DNA of 64,000 nt, from contig NZ_CP098740.1 in assembly GCF_026167665.1 (NCBI RefSeq), positions 2,976,001 through 3,040,000 of the forward strand, given 5' to 3'. Under the pieces are notes generated by a model. It saw nothing but the letters and a program-made list of their open reading frames with translations. It was not told the DNA's origin and did not search any database. Positions 1 through 9,249 of this stretch are shown here, piece after piece. Each line of letters begins with the position of its first letter. Position 1 is the first letter of the stretch. The DNA comes from Streptomyces drozdowiczii (GTDB taxonomy: Bacteria; Actinomycetota; Actinomycetes; Streptomycetales; Streptomycetaceae). A program made the position numbers and the translations under genes.

Positions 1-1
1 G

Positions 2-733
2 TTCAGCGACCGGATCGCCGCGTTCAGCATGGGCGCCCGGGAGGTCTCCCCCGCCGAGGCGCCGGAACTGCACGGGGCGATCGACCGGATATGCGCCCTT
101 GCCGATATGCCGAAACCGCGTGTGGCGATCGCGGAGAGCGATGTGCCGAACGCGTTCGCGACCGGGCGCAGCCGGAAGTCGTCGCTCGTCTGCGCCACGA
201 CGGGGCTGCTGCGCAGACTGGAGCCGGAGGAACTGGAGGGCGTCCTCGCGCACGAGATGTCGCATGTCGCGCACCGGGACGTGGCCGTGATGACGATCGC
301 CTCGTTCCTCGGCGTCCTGGCCGGGATCATCACCCGGGTCGCGCTCTGGGGCGGCTTCGCCCGCAACAGCCGCGGCAACGACCCGATCGGCGTCCTCGTC
401 CTGCTCATCCCCCTGGTCAGCGCGGTCGTCTACGCGCTGAGCTTCCTGCTCACCCGGCTGCTCTCCCGCTACCGGGAACTCACCGCCGACCGCACGGCCG
501 CCCTGCTCACCGGCCGCCCCTCGGCCCTCGCCTCCGCGCTCACCAAGGTCAGCGGCCAGATGGCCCGGATCCCGACGGAGGACCTGCGGAAGGCGGAGCC
601 GTACAACGCCTTCTACTTCGTCCCGGCCTTCGCCTCGAAGGAGAGCATCGGCCGGCTGCTCTCCACGCACCCGACGCTGGAACAGCGCCTCGACCAGCTG
701 GCCCGCATCTCGGCCGACCTGTCCCGCCCGTGA
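2..733 (+). CDS. htpX: M48 family zinc metalloprotease HtpX, 3' part
   Basis: Membrane-bound zinc endopeptidase of the HtpX group, which degrades misfolded membrane proteins. The frame is open to the left edge, so the N-terminus and first membrane helices are missing; the methionine at base 29 is internal. Seen: the zinc motif HEMSH inside LAHEMSHVAHRD, two hydrophobic stretches after it (about bases 290-345 and 395-450), and ELTADRTAALL, which supplies the downstream Glu ligand as usual in M48. The C-terminal THPTLEQRLDQL is typical of HtpX. It lies 29 bases upstream of pspAB, a pairing usual in Streptomyces, so the two are probably co-transcribed and part of envelope stress response. Confidence 0.88.
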   Translation, partial: FSDRIAAFSMGAREVSPAEAPELHGAIDRICALADMPKPRVAIAESDVPNAFATGRSRKSSLVCATTGLLRRLEPEELEGVLAHEMSHVAHRDVAVMTIASFLGVLAGIITRVALWGGFARNSRGNDPIGVLVLLIPLVSAVVYALSFLLTRLLSRYRELTADRTAALLTGRPSALASALTKVSGQMARIPTEDLRKAEPYNAFYFVPAFASKESIGRLLSTHPTLEQRLDQLARISADLSRP

Positions 734-762
734 GTGAGGGTGCCCGTCCGTAAGGAGACCCC

Positions 763-1347
763 GTGGGCCTGCTCGACACGATCCTGGGCCGCAGCAAGCC
801 GGTCCGCCCCGACCTCGACCAGCTCTTCGCCGTCCCGTCCGCCGCGCTGACCCTCCAGGCGGCGACGGGCTTCGCGCCGACGGGCCTGGGCTCGGTGTGC
901 TTCGCGGGCGTGGAGGGCTCCGCCTTCGCCCGGGTCCAGCAGGACGTACGCGAACTGCTCGACGCGGATACGGGGCGCGGCGGCATCCCGGTGGAGTTCA
1001 GCCGCGACCCGTACGGCTACACCTGGCTGCTCGCCCGGCAGCCGCCGGAGGACGCCGCCGCGCTGGTCAACGACCTGCACGCGGTCAACACCCTGCTCCA
1101 GGACGGCGGCTTCGGCCCCCAGCTGCTGTGCTCGCTGGTCGCCTTCCGGGACCCGGGCGGGCGCTCGCTGGCGCTGGTGTACCTGTACAAGCGCGGCACG
1201 TTCTATCCGTTCGCCCCGGTCCCGGGCGGCGCCGAAAAGCGCGACAACCAGCTGGAATTGCAGGTCCGGGCCGCGCTGGGCGACGACCTCCGGGTGGAAA
1301 GGGATCTGTCCCGGTGGTTTCCGGTGTGGGGGGCGCCGGGGTTGTGA
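763..1347 (+). CDS. pspAB: PspA-associated protein PspAB
   Basis: A 194-residue soluble protein that matches the PspAB family found next to htpX or pspA genes in actinobacteria. Its biochemical role is not established; the family is linked to phage-shock and envelope stress by neighbourhood. The GTG start at 763 is chosen because TAAGGAGA sits 7 to 12 bases upstream and the protein begins with the family-typical MGLLDTILGRSKP. No membrane segment or signal peptide is visible. It probably forms an operon with htpX. Confidence 0.82.
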   Translation: MGLLDTILGRSKPVRPDLDQLFAVPSAALTLQAATGFAPTGLGSVCFAGVEGSAFARVQQDVRELLDADTGRGGIPVEFSRDPYGYTWLLARQPPEDAAALVNDLHAVNTLLQDGGFGPQLLCSLVAFRDPGGRSLALVYLYKRGTFYPFAPVPGGAEKRDNQLELQVRAALGDDLRVERDLSRWFPVWGAPGL

Positions 1348-1438
1348 GGAATATTTGCGTACGCCCCCGCGAAATGCGCCAATTCGGCGCTATGCTCGGC
1401 GGACTTCCGCGGTGCAGCGGAACTCTGGGGGGTCACGT

Positions 1439-1875
1439 ATGTTCAGCCTCACCATCGGCGCCCATGCCCACGGCACGCGCATCGAATCCCTTTACCGGCT
1501 GGTCGACGCCGCGGGACTCGTGATCACGGTGCACGGCTCCGGAGATCAGGGCCGGACGGCGGCGGCGATCTTCGCAGCGGCGCCGCGCCTTTCGGACGAT
1601 TACGAAGTGCGGGACAACGGCATGATCCTCAGCACGCTGGCGCAGTTCCGCGTGTTCTGGGGGTGGTCGGATATTCCGGGGGCGCGCTGGCGATCCTCAC
1701 GCCCCTTTCCTTGTACGAGACACAGAACAAGCGCGACTGGATCAGCCATTACATCCGTGACGTGCTCGATCCCGTCAATGCTCTCGCCGGTCACGGCTTC
1801 CGCGTGGGCGGGGGCGGCGACGGAACGGTGAGCGATCCCGAGTTCGCCCGCGCTTTCGCGAGCGCGTACGTGTGA
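1439..1875 (+). CDS. Conserved hypothetical protein upstream of STAND module, frameshifted
   Basis: A protein of about 145 residues of unknown function, split by a frameshift. The 5' part runs from ATG 1439 (MFSLTIGAHAHGTRIES) to about 1660; the 3' part (VVGYSGGALAILTPLSLYE) continues one frame over to the TGA at 1873-1875. Adding one G to the G5 run at 1659-1663 rejoins them. The stop overlaps a possible GTG start of the next gene, which supports this as the native 3' end. No membrane segment or known motif was recognised. It may be an accessory of the NB-ARC ATPase encoded two genes downstream. Confidence 0.55.
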
Positions 1876-2288
1876 CGCGTCCGTCCGGGCGGAACGAAGA
1901 AATGGTGGAACCGCGAGGGGTTCGAGGGGCGGAGATGTCACGGACCTGGAAGATCACGGTCATTGTCCTGGCGCTGGCCGGAATCGCGTCCACTCCGTTG
2001 ATCTGGCTGCTCGACAGCCCCGACTCCGGGCAGCTCGTCGGGGCCTCGGTGCAGGGCGCCGTCGGAATCGCGGCGCTCGTCTGGGCGTTGTTCCAGAGCC
2101 CCGCCGGCCAGGTCGAGGACGTCGCCGTACAGACCGGTGAGGCCGAGGCGGAGGACGGCGGCACCGCCGTCACCGGCGTCAAGCGCCCCAGGGGCCGGGG
2201 CACCGGCTCGGCGGAGGCGCGGCGCACCGGCAGGGCGAAGGCCACCGGCGAGGGCAGCCGGGCGGTCAGCGGTGTCGACTACGAGTGA
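1872..2288 (+). CDS. Small membrane protein with C-terminal TG-motif tail
   Basis: A protein of up to 138 residues with two predicted membrane helices (around ITVIVLALAGIASTPLIWLL and the following GAVGIAALVWALF) and a long low-complexity Gly/Thr/Arg tail. The tail (GGTAVTGVKRPRGRGTG, ending AVSGVDYE) resembles the N-terminal segment of the STAND ATPase that follows. Start is uncertain: GTG 1872 overlaps the previous stop (GTGA), while ATG 1902 or ATG 1935 would begin closer to the first helix. It overlaps the next gene by 17 bases, so translation is probably coupled. Function unknown; it may anchor the ATPase at the membrane. Confidence 0.6.
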   Translation: MTRPSGRNEEMVEPRGVRGAEMSRTWKITVIVLALAGIASTPLIWLLDSPDSGQLVGASVQGAVGIAALVWALFQSPAGQVEDVAVQTGEAEAEDGGTAVTGVKRPRGRGTGSAEARRTGRAKATGEGSRAVSGVDYE

Positions 2289-4700
2289 GCCGGGCCCGGC
2301 CGGCCCGCGGCCCGACGTCACCGCGACCGACACCGGCGCCCCGACCGCCGGGGGCGGCGGAAAGGCGGTGACCGGCTACTCGGGGCCGCGCCGGACGCCC
2401 GAGGGGCCGGCGGCCGGTGCCGTGCGCGTGTCCGGGACCGGGGACGCGACGGCCCCCGCCGGGGGCGTGGCCAACACCGGCTACATCCACGAGCTGAACG
2501 TCAACACGCTCACGATGGTGGTGAGGCAGGGGCCTCGCGACCCGGCCCCCTGGCCGCACCAGGTCGGCCTGGTCCCCCCGCGGGCGCTCTCCTTCCAGCC
2601 CCGGTCCGAGCTGGACCGGCTGAAGGAGGCGGTCACGGGCGGGGGCACCGCCGTGCTGACCGGCATGGGCGGTGTGGGCAAGACCCAGCTCGCCGCCGAC
2701 CACGCCCACACCGCCTGGCTGAGCGGCCGCCTCGACGTGCTGGTGTGGATCTCGGCGGCGAGCCGTTCCGCCGTGGTGGCGGGGTACGCGCAGGCGGGCG
2801 TCGAGCTGTGCCGGGCGGACGCCGCCGATCCGGAGCAGGCGGCGCGGGCGTTCCTGGCCTGGCTCCACCCCAAGGCGGGCGCCGACCCGTGCCGCTGGCT
2901 CGTCGTCCTGGACGACGTGTCCGACCCGGCGGATCTCCGTGGCCTGTGGCCGCCCGCGAGCCCGGACGGGCAGACCGTCGCCACGACCCGGCGCCGCGAG
3001 GCGGCCCTCGTGGGGCACGGCCGCCGCCGGATCGAGGTCGGCCTGTTCACGGAGGCGGACGCGGTCGCCCACCTCACCGCGTCCCTGGCGGCCCACGACC
3101 GCCACGAGCCCGCCGACGGGCTGGCCGCGCTGGCGTCCGACCTGGGGCACCTGCCCCTCGCGCTCTCCCAGGCGACCGCGTACCTGGTCGACGCGGACCT
3201 CGACTGCGCCGCCTACCGCCGCCTGCTCGCGGACCGGGCTCGGACGCTGGCCCAGGTGATGCCCGGGGCGGGCGCGCTGCCCGACGACCAGGAGGTCGGC
3301 CTGTCCGCCGCCTGGTCGCTGTCCGTCGAGCGCGCGGACCGGCTCGAACCGGCCGGGCTCGCCCGCCCCATGCTGCGGCTCGTCTCCCTGCTCGACCCCA
3401 ACGGTGTGCCGGGCGACGCCCTCGTCGGCCCGCACGCCCTCGCCCATCTCGCGGAACACCGCCCTGAAGGCGCCGACCCCGTGGACGCGGTCCTCGCGCT
3501 CCGCGTCCTGCACCGGCTCAGCCTCATCCACCACACCCCGGACACCGAGCGGCAGGCGGTGCGCGTCCACCAGCTGGTCCAGCGGGCGACGCGGGAGGCC
3601 GTCCCGCCGGACGCGTACGAGGAGTTGGCCCGTACCGCCGGTGACGCCCTGCTCGACACCTGGCCCGAGGTGGAGCGCGACAGCGCCCGCGCCCAGATCC
3701 TGCGGGCCAACACCGACGCCCTGTTCTCCCACGCCCCCGGCCCGCTCCGGTCGCCCGGGGTGCATCCGGTGCTCTTCCGCGCCGGAAGGAGCCTGGGCGA
3801 GTCCGGGCAGCTCGACGCCGCGGAGGCGTACGGGCGTGAACTCCGCGCCACCGCCGACCGGTTCCTGGGTCCGGACCACCCGGACACCCTCAGAGCCCGG
3901 CACTACCTCGCCTTCTGGCGGGGCGAGGCGGGGGACGCGGCCGGGGCCGCCGCCGCCTTCGCCGCGCTGCTGGAGGACGGGCTGCGCGCCCTCGGCCCCG
4001 ACCACCCCGACACCCTCAACGCCCGGGCGAACCTGGCCTACCAGCGCGGCGAGGCGGGGGACGCGGCCGGGGCGGCGGACGCCTTCGCGGAGCTGCTGGC
4101 GGACCGGCTGCGCGTCCTCGGCCCCGACCACCCGGACACCCTCGTCACGCGGGGGACGTGGCCGGGTGGCGCGGGATGGCGGGCGACGTCGAGGGCGCCA
4201 TCACCGCTTACGCCGAGCTGCTGGCGGACCGGCTGCGCGTCCTGGGCCCGGACCACCTCCACACCCTCAACACCCGTGGCCACCTGGCCTACTGGCGGGG
4301 CGAGGCGGGGGACGCGGCCGGGGCGCTGACCGCGTACGAGGAACTGCTGGCGGACCGGCTGCGCGTCCTCGGGCCCGACCACCCCCACACCCTCACGAGC
4401 CGGCACAACGTCGCCCGGTGGCGCGGGGAGACGGGGGACCCCGCGAGGGCCGCCGCGGAGTTCGCGGAACTGATGGAGGACCGCCTGCGGATCCTGGGCC
4501 CCGACCACCCCAACACCTTCCTCAGCCGGGCGAACCTGGCCCGCTGGCAGGGCGAGTCGGGGGACCCGGAGGCCGCCGTCGACGGGCTCACCGACCTGCT
4601 CGCCGACGTCACGCGCGTCCTGGGTCCGGACCACCCGAGGACGCTCAGGGTCCGCTCCCTGCTCACGGAGTGGCAGAGCCGCCGGGGCGCCGCCCCCTAG
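2272..4700 (+). CDS. NB-ARC (STAND) ATPase with C-terminal TPR repeats, frameshifted
   Basis: A STAND-class NTPase of about 809 residues once one frameshift is repaired. Walker A is GMGGVGKT at residues 131-138, Walker B is WLVVLDDV, and TTRRREA follows as a sensor-like motif. A winged-helix region follows, then about seven TPR units of 42 residues built on LGPDHPDTL and LAYWRGEAGDAAGA. Start GTG 2272 is in frame after the upstream shadow region and overlaps the membrane protein gene. The reading frame breaks in the G5 run at 4151-4155 inside the third TPR; one extra G restores TRG-VAGWRG and the rest to TAG 4698. Proteins of this class act as nucleotide-switched signalling or defence ATPases; no substrate can be assigned. 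Confidence 0.8.
3866..4660 (+). repeat. Tandem TPR-coding repeats of about 126 bp
   Basis: The 3' third of the STAND gene consists of about six tandem units of roughly 126 bp, each starting near a CTG-GGC-CCG-GAC-CAC codon block (LGPDH). The middle units are nearly identical at the DNA level, which makes the array prone to recombination and assembly collapse. Repeat number could differ between strains. Confidence 0.8.
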
Positions 4701-4736
4701 ACCGCGGGTCATACGCCGTGCCGAACGGGCGCCCCC

Positions 4737-5606
4737 TCACGGGTGCTCGAACCACTGGAGGACCCCCGTCGCCGCGAAGCACAGGGCGCCCGCGAGGGTG
4801 CCGGTGTTCGAGACCGTCAGGCTCACCGGGACGTGGGCGCCCGGCGTGACCAGGTCCGCGAGCGCCGCGATCATGAACAGCGCCGAACCGGCCATGTTCA
4901 CCGTGACGATCCACCAGCCGAGGTCGTGCGGGCGGACGCCCGTGGGTGCGTGGCAGACCTCGGCGAGGGCGAGCTGGCCGGAGATCAGGAAGAGCACGCA
5001 GCCGATCACGTCCGGCGCCCACACCAGGCGGGCCGCCTGCTGCGTGCTGAGGCCCTGGAGGAACGAGTCCAGCAGGTTGAGCCCGAAGACCAGCGTGCCG
5101 GCGAGGAGCAGGAACGCGCTGAGCCAGTCGATGCGCATCGGCTCGTAGCTCCACCACCGCCACGCGGCCGTCTCCAGGCGGTACGCACCGGCCGGGCGGC
5201 GCGGTGCGTTGACGGCCTGGAGGAGCGACGCGTAACCCCCGATGTTGAAGAAGAGGCCGCCGCCGAAGTACGTGGCCGATACGGCTGTCGCCGCCGCACC
5301 GGTGAGCGCGAGCGCCGCCCCGGCCGCGAAGAGGAGGCCGCCGAGCGTGAACGTCACCGCCGCGACGGAGTTGAGCGTACGCATCCGGGCGAGGCCCCGG
5401 GCGTCGGCCCGGTGGACGACGGGCGCGGCACCGTCCGCCGCGCGCACCGTCAGCGACCCCCGTCGGCGGGCCCTGCGGGACTCCCACACCGCCTCGGCCC
5501 CGCCGCTCCCCCGCAGGGTCAGCCGGGTGGTGAACGGGCCCACGCCCTCGGACAGTTTCCCGCTGCCCGGACGGGCCGGTTCCTCGTCTCGACGCACCCG
5601 CGCCAC
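4737..5606 (-). CDS. Polytopic integral membrane protein
   Basis: A 289-residue protein of unknown function. An N-terminal soluble part of about 75 residues rich in Arg and Glu is followed by about six or seven hydrophobic segments, among them VTFTLGGLLFAAGAALALTG and IDWLSAFLLLAGTLVFGL. The pattern of paired helices with YEPMRIDWLSAFL is seen in conserved actinobacterial membrane proteins distantly like the YrhK group, but this is only an impression. The start ATG at 5606 is uncertain because no strong ribosome binding site precedes it. It is convergent with the STAND gene and 108 bases beyond the last CIS operon gene, so it may be read through from it. Confidence 0.6.
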   Translation of the reverse strand: MARVRRDEEPARPGSGKLSEGVGPFTTRLTLRGSGGAEAVWESRRARRRGSLTVRAADGAAPVVHRADARGLARMRTLNSVAAVTFTLGGLLFAAGAALALTGAAATAVSATYFGGGLFFNIGGYASLLQAVNAPRRPAGAYRLETAAWRWWSYEPMRIDWLSAFLLLAGTLVFGLNLLDSFLQGLSTQQAARLVWAPDVIGCVLFLISGQLALAEVCHAPTGVRPHDLGWWIVTVNMAGSALFMIAALADLVTPGAHVPVSLTVSNTGTLAGALCFAATGVLQWFEHP

Positions 5607-5714
5607 TGTACTGTCCGAAATGTCCCGGAAGCCCGGAGCCGGCCGGGGTCGATCCCGAACTCTTCGGCATCGCCGCCGCGCGGGACGGCGACGCGGCCCT
5701 CGGCATGGACCTGT

Positions 5715-6758
5715 TCAGGTCCGCTTGAAGTACTCGATCTCGCCCAGGGCGATCGGGTGGCCGTTGCCCCGGCCCGCCGCCTCGCGGATCGTGAAGCGGA
5801 CCGATACGACGTCGCCGATGCCCATCCGCAGGGTCTGCTCGCCCGGCTTGTCGGCGAGGGTCATCGTCTTCTCGTGGACCTTTCCGTCCTTCGTCGTGAT
5901 GGTCAGGTCCGCGCGGGTCGGCCGCGCGCCCTTCTGGAAGACCTCGGCCTTCGTCGAGACGCCCGTGTGGACCGTGACGCCGACCAGCCGGAACGGGTCC
6001 TCGAACTCCGCCGTCAGCGCGTCGCCCGTCTTCGGGGCGCCCCAGTACGTGTTCGTCACCCCGTCCACCGCCGCCTTGGCCGGGTGCCCCGGGGCGGACG
6101 CGTTCGCGGAGACGTGGAGCGGGCTGACCTCGCCCGTACCGCCGAGCTTGTCGCGTACGTCCTCCACGACGTAACGGCCCGCCGGGATCAGCAGGAACCC
6201 CGCGACCAGGAGGCCCGCGACCACCAGCGCGACGAGGCAGCCCCGCAGCAGCCGCCCCGAGCCCGCCCGCACCCGGCGGTTGAACGGCCACCGGGTCCGC
6301 CACCAGGGCAGCGGAGCCGCCGTGGCACGGGGCTTCAGGGGCTCGGCGCAGTTCCGGCAGAACGTGCGGCCCGGGCGGTTGTTCGTCCCGCAGGAGGGGC
6401 AGGGCTCGCCGTCCGGTTCGTCGTCCACCGCTGCGGTCCTGACGGTGGGGCGGGCGGCGACGGGCACGCCGGGCCGGACCGCACCCACGGGCTCCTCGGC
6501 CGGTTCCGGTTCCGGTTCCGGTTCCGGTGGGGCCGGGCGCGTTGGCCGTACGGGGGCGGGCGCGGGTTCCGGTTCGGGCTCGGGGGCCGGGGTCGGTTCG
6601 GGGGCCGGTTGCGGTTGCGGTTCCGGCTCCGGGTCCGGGTCCGGGGCCGGCGCCCCGGGGCGCGCCCGCGTCGACCAGCCCAGATACGTACCGCAGCTTC
6701 CGCAGAAGTCCTCGTCGTCCGCGTTCGCGGCTCCGCAGGACGGGCAGGGGCGGGTCAT
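5715..6758 (-). CDS. Zinc-ribbon membrane protein with discoidin-like C-terminal domain, last CIS operon gene
   Basis: A 347-residue protein. Residues 1-27 form a zinc ribbon (Cys 5, 8, 19, 22); a Pro/Glu repeat linker follows (about 33-100); a second zinc ribbon has Cys 120, 123, 134, 137; one membrane helix spans about 172-195; residues 205-347 form an extracytoplasmic beta-rich domain like discoidin or NADase-type glycan-binding domains (HPAKAAVDGVTNTYWGAP is the typical opening). The ATG at 6758 overlaps the stop of the gpI-like gene (ATGA), so it belongs to the CIS operon. The topology suggests a link between cytoplasmic CIS particles or another cytoplasmic partner and the cell envelope; this is inference. 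Confidence 0.72.
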   Translation of the reverse strand: MTRPCPSCGAANADDEDFCGSCGTYLGWSTRARPGAPAPDPDPEPEPQPQPAPEPTPAPEPEPEPAPAPVRPTRPAPPEPEPEPEPAEEPVGAVRPGVPVAARPTVRTAAVDDEPDGEPCPSCGTNNRPGRTFCRNCAEPLKPRATAAPLPWWRTRWPFNRRVRAGSGRLLRGCLVALVVAGLLVAGFLLIPAGRYVVEDVRDKLGGTGEVSPLHVSANASAPGHPAKAAVDGVTNTYWGAPKTGDALTAEFEDPFRLVGVTVHTGVSTKAEVFQKGARPTRADLTITTKDGKVHEKTMTLADKPGEQTLRMGIGDVVSVRFTIREAAGRGNGHPIALGEIEYFKRT

Positions 6759-7297
6759 GCGGGGCTCCCGGTGATCTCGACCCGGCAGGTCAGGTGGGCC
6801 GGGCAGGAGGCGCGGGCCACCGCGAGGACTCGGGTCTCGTCCACGGGGCGGTCCGAGTGGATGCGTATCAGCAGCTCGCCCGTCGGGGCGGGCGGCAGCG
6901 GTGAGTCCGGCTCCGACGACCACGTCACGCCGCCGCCGTCCTGGATGTCCGCCTCCACGCCGAAGCAGAGGCGGAGGAGGTCCGCCAGGCCCTGGCGGGT
7001 GCCTCGGCGGCGGTGGAGTTCCACGGCTCGGGCGACGGCCGCGCGGCGGCGGTCCTCCGGCCAGGCCGGGTCGATGCCGGCGCCGACCCAGGAGGAGAGC
7101 CAGGGGAGGAAGTCCGCCGGGGCCAGCGCCGGGTCGAAGTAGGCCGGGAGGTTGTCGAGCGTGGACAGGACCGGGGCGAGGACCGTGTCCAGGCCCGCCG
7201 TGAAGCGCTGGGCCAGGTCGTCGTCCGCGTACAGGGCGGGCAGCAGCCCGCCGATCGGGTAGCGGCTGGGGAGGCCGGGGACGGCGGCCCGCGTCAT
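6755..7297 (-). CDS. cis12: CIS baseplate protein, phage tail protein I (gpI/Afp12-like)
   Basis: A 180-residue baseplate component of the contractile injection system, in the phage P2 gpI/Afp12 group that completes the baseplate wedge. Typical family segments are seen: SRYPIGGLLPALYADDD near the start, LPWLSSWVG, the WPEDRRRAAVARAVELHRRRGT block and a C-terminal beta part. The ATG at 7297 overlaps the gpJ-like stop (ATGA), and its stop overlaps the next start, so it is translationally coupled on both sides. Confidence 0.85.
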   Translation of the reverse strand: MTRAAVPGLPSRYPIGGLLPALYADDDLAQRFTAGLDTVLAPVLSTLDNLPAYFDPALAPADFLPWLSSWVGAGIDPAWPEDRRRAAVARAVELHRRRGTRQGLADLLRLCFGVEADIQDGGGVTWSSEPDSPLPPAPTGELLIRIHSDRPVDETRVLAVARASCPAHLTCRVEITGSPA

Positions 7298-9249
7298 GCG
7301 CGCTCCCCCGCGGCCGTCACCGCGACCTGGTGCTGGTGGGAGAAGACGAGCGCGTTGGCCGCCACCTCGACGCGGTCCACCGCACCGCCGCGCCTCCCGG
7401 TGAGGGGATCCGCCGGGAACAGGCGGACCTCCTCGACCAGGCGGACGCCGGGCACGTTCTGGAGGGCGGCGAACACCTCCCCGTACTGCACGGGCCTGCC
7501 GAACGGCCACCCCGTGCCGTCCGCGCCGCCCCGCAGCGGGTCGATGAGGCGGAAGAGCGCGTCGAGCGCGGCCGTGCGGACGCGGTCCGTCTCGCCGTCG
7601 TCCGCGACCAGGCCCGCGACGACCGTGACGCCCTGGTAGGCGGGGGGTTCGACCACCAGGCGGGTGCCGACGAGCCGCCGTTCGTCCAGGCGCCCGGCCA
7701 CCGCCGCGAGCACGGAGTCCGGCGGGATCAGCTGCTCGAAGCGGAGCCGGCCGCCCTCGTCGGGGACCGCGTCCGGGACGACCAGGACCCGGACCGCGCC
7801 GCCCTCGCCGGGGGCGGCGGGCAGGCAGCGGACGCGGCGCAGCGAGGGCGCGGCCTCGCGGGCGATGGCCTCGTGGTCCTCGGCGGTGACGGCCCGCTCC
7901 TGGACGCGCAGGATCTGCGGCGCGCGCAGCTTCGCGTTCTCGACGGTCTCGCCGTCCACCCCGCCGCGCGCCGCCTCGCGGTTGTCGACCCCGGCGACGT
8001 ACGGGACGGAGCTGCGCAGGACGCGGATCGCGCCGCGCGCCACATTGCCGGCGGCGCCGCCGCCCGTGCGGTAGCGGGGAAGGCGGATGTGGGCGCCCTT
8101 CGCCGGCACCGCCCCGTACGCCCGTATCGTGCCGTCCGCCTCGCGCACCTCGGGCGGGAAGGCGAACCGGCCCGAGACCGCGTCGATCCGGACGTGCCGG
8201 TCGCCCGGGCCGGATGCGCCGAAGTGCTCGACCGGGGTCCAGGTCTGCCAGCCGTCCGCCGAGGACACCTCCACGAGCGGCGGTTCCCCGTCGAGCAGGA
8301 CGGGCGTCCGGGGCGCCGCGAACGTCTGGCCCGCGACCCCCTCGGAGGTGCCGAGCGGCACGTCGTACACGGTCTCCGCGTGCTCGGCCCCGATCGTGCC
8401 GCCGACGGTGAAGACCTCCGCCTCGCGGATCGTCGGGGACTCGGAGTAGAAGGGCTGGCCGGGGGCGGCCTCGGTGACCCGGCAGCGCAGCCAGCCCGCG
8501 CGGATGCCGGCGGTGACGGACGCGGTGTGTCCGGCGGGCACGAACACCGTGATCTCACCGGGCTTGTTGAGCCCGCCGGTGGAGTCGACGCCGGTCGCGC
8601 ACGGCACCCAGCGGGCGCCGTCCCACGCCTCCCAGACCAGCGGCGGCTGCCGGGGGTCGACGCCGACGCCCTCCACCCGGCTGTCCAGGCGTACGGCGAC
8701 GATGCAGCGCGGCACGGCGGTGGGCAGCCCGAACAGGAGGGCGTCGCCGGGCTGGGGCCGGGCCTGGAAGCAGGGGATGTCCCGGCCCTCGGCGAGCGGC
8801 GCGGTGCGGTCGGTCTGCTCGCCGGACGCCGGGACCGTGACCAGGCGGACGAGGGAGCTCGGCACGATCGCCAGCTCCTCACCGGTCGAGAAGACGACCG
8901 CCTCCTCCGTCTCGCCGCGCGCGGTCGCCACCTCCGTACCGGCCGGGAGGCGCACCGTGTCCGGCTGCGGCGCGGACAGCCAGAAGTCGACGTCGGCGCG
9001 GGCGGCCGTCGGCGGGAACAGCTGCACGCCGAGCAGGTCCAGGAAGGCGAAGTAGTTGCGGTCGGGCACCCGGTTCAGCCGGTAGAGCAGCTGGTCGACC
9101 ATGTACGCGAACGTCTCGATCAGCGTAACCCCCGGGTCCGACACGTTGTGGTCGGTCCACTCGGGCGAGCGCTGCTGGACGTACCGCTTGGCCTCGTCCA
9201 CGAGCTGCTGGAAGCGGCGGTCGTCCAGATTGGGCGGGGTCAGGGACAT
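7294..9249 (-). CDS. cis11: CIS putative baseplate assembly protein (gpJ/Afp11-like)
   Basis: A 651-residue baseplate wedge protein. The N-terminus (MSLTPPNLDDRRFQQLVDEAKRYV, with WTDHNVSDPGVTLIETFAYM soon after) is diagnostic of the CIS 'putative baseplate assembly protein' family. The central part is beta-rich; the C-terminal part (VDNREAARGGVDGETVENAK, VPGVRLVEEVRLFP) is the gpJ-like region. It overlaps gp25-like and gpI-like genes by ATGA junctions on either side, as expected for stoichiometric wedge components. Confidence 0.92.
   Translation of the reverse strand: MSLTPPNLDDRRFQQLVDEAKRYVQQRSPEWTDHNVSDPGVTLIETFAYMVDQLLYRLNRVPDRNYFAFLDLLGVQLFPPTAARADVDFWLSAPQPDTVRLPAGTEVATARGETEEAVVFSTGEELAIVPSSLVRLVTVPASGEQTDRTAPLAEGRDIPCFQARPQPGDALLFGLPTAVPRCIVAVRLDSRVEGVGVDPRQPPLVWEAWDGARWVPCATGVDSTGGLNKPGEITVFVPAGHTASVTAGIRAGWLRCRVTEAAPGQPFYSESPTIREAEVFTVGGTIGAEHAETVYDVPLGTSEGVAGQTFAAPRTPVLLDGEPPLVEVSSADGWQTWTPVEHFGASGPGDRHVRIDAVSGRFAFPPEVREADGTIRAYGAVPAKGAHIRLPRYRTGGGAAGNVARGAIRVLRSSVPYVAGVDNREAARGGVDGETVENAKLRAPQILRVQERAVTAEDHEAIAREAAPSLRRVRCLPAAPGEGGAVRVLVVPDAVPDEGGRLRFEQLIPPDSVLAAVAGRLDERRLVGTRLVVEPPAYQGVTVVAGLVADDGETDRVRTAALDALFRLIDPLRGGADGTGWPFGRPVQYGEVFAALQNVPGVRLVEEVRLFPADPLTGRRGGAVDRVEVAANALVFSHQHQVAVTAAGERA

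Noticed and set aside
4743..7142. 799-codon plus-strand frame opposite the CIS tail end
   Set aside because: No recognisable domain and the opposite strand has coupled CIS genes.
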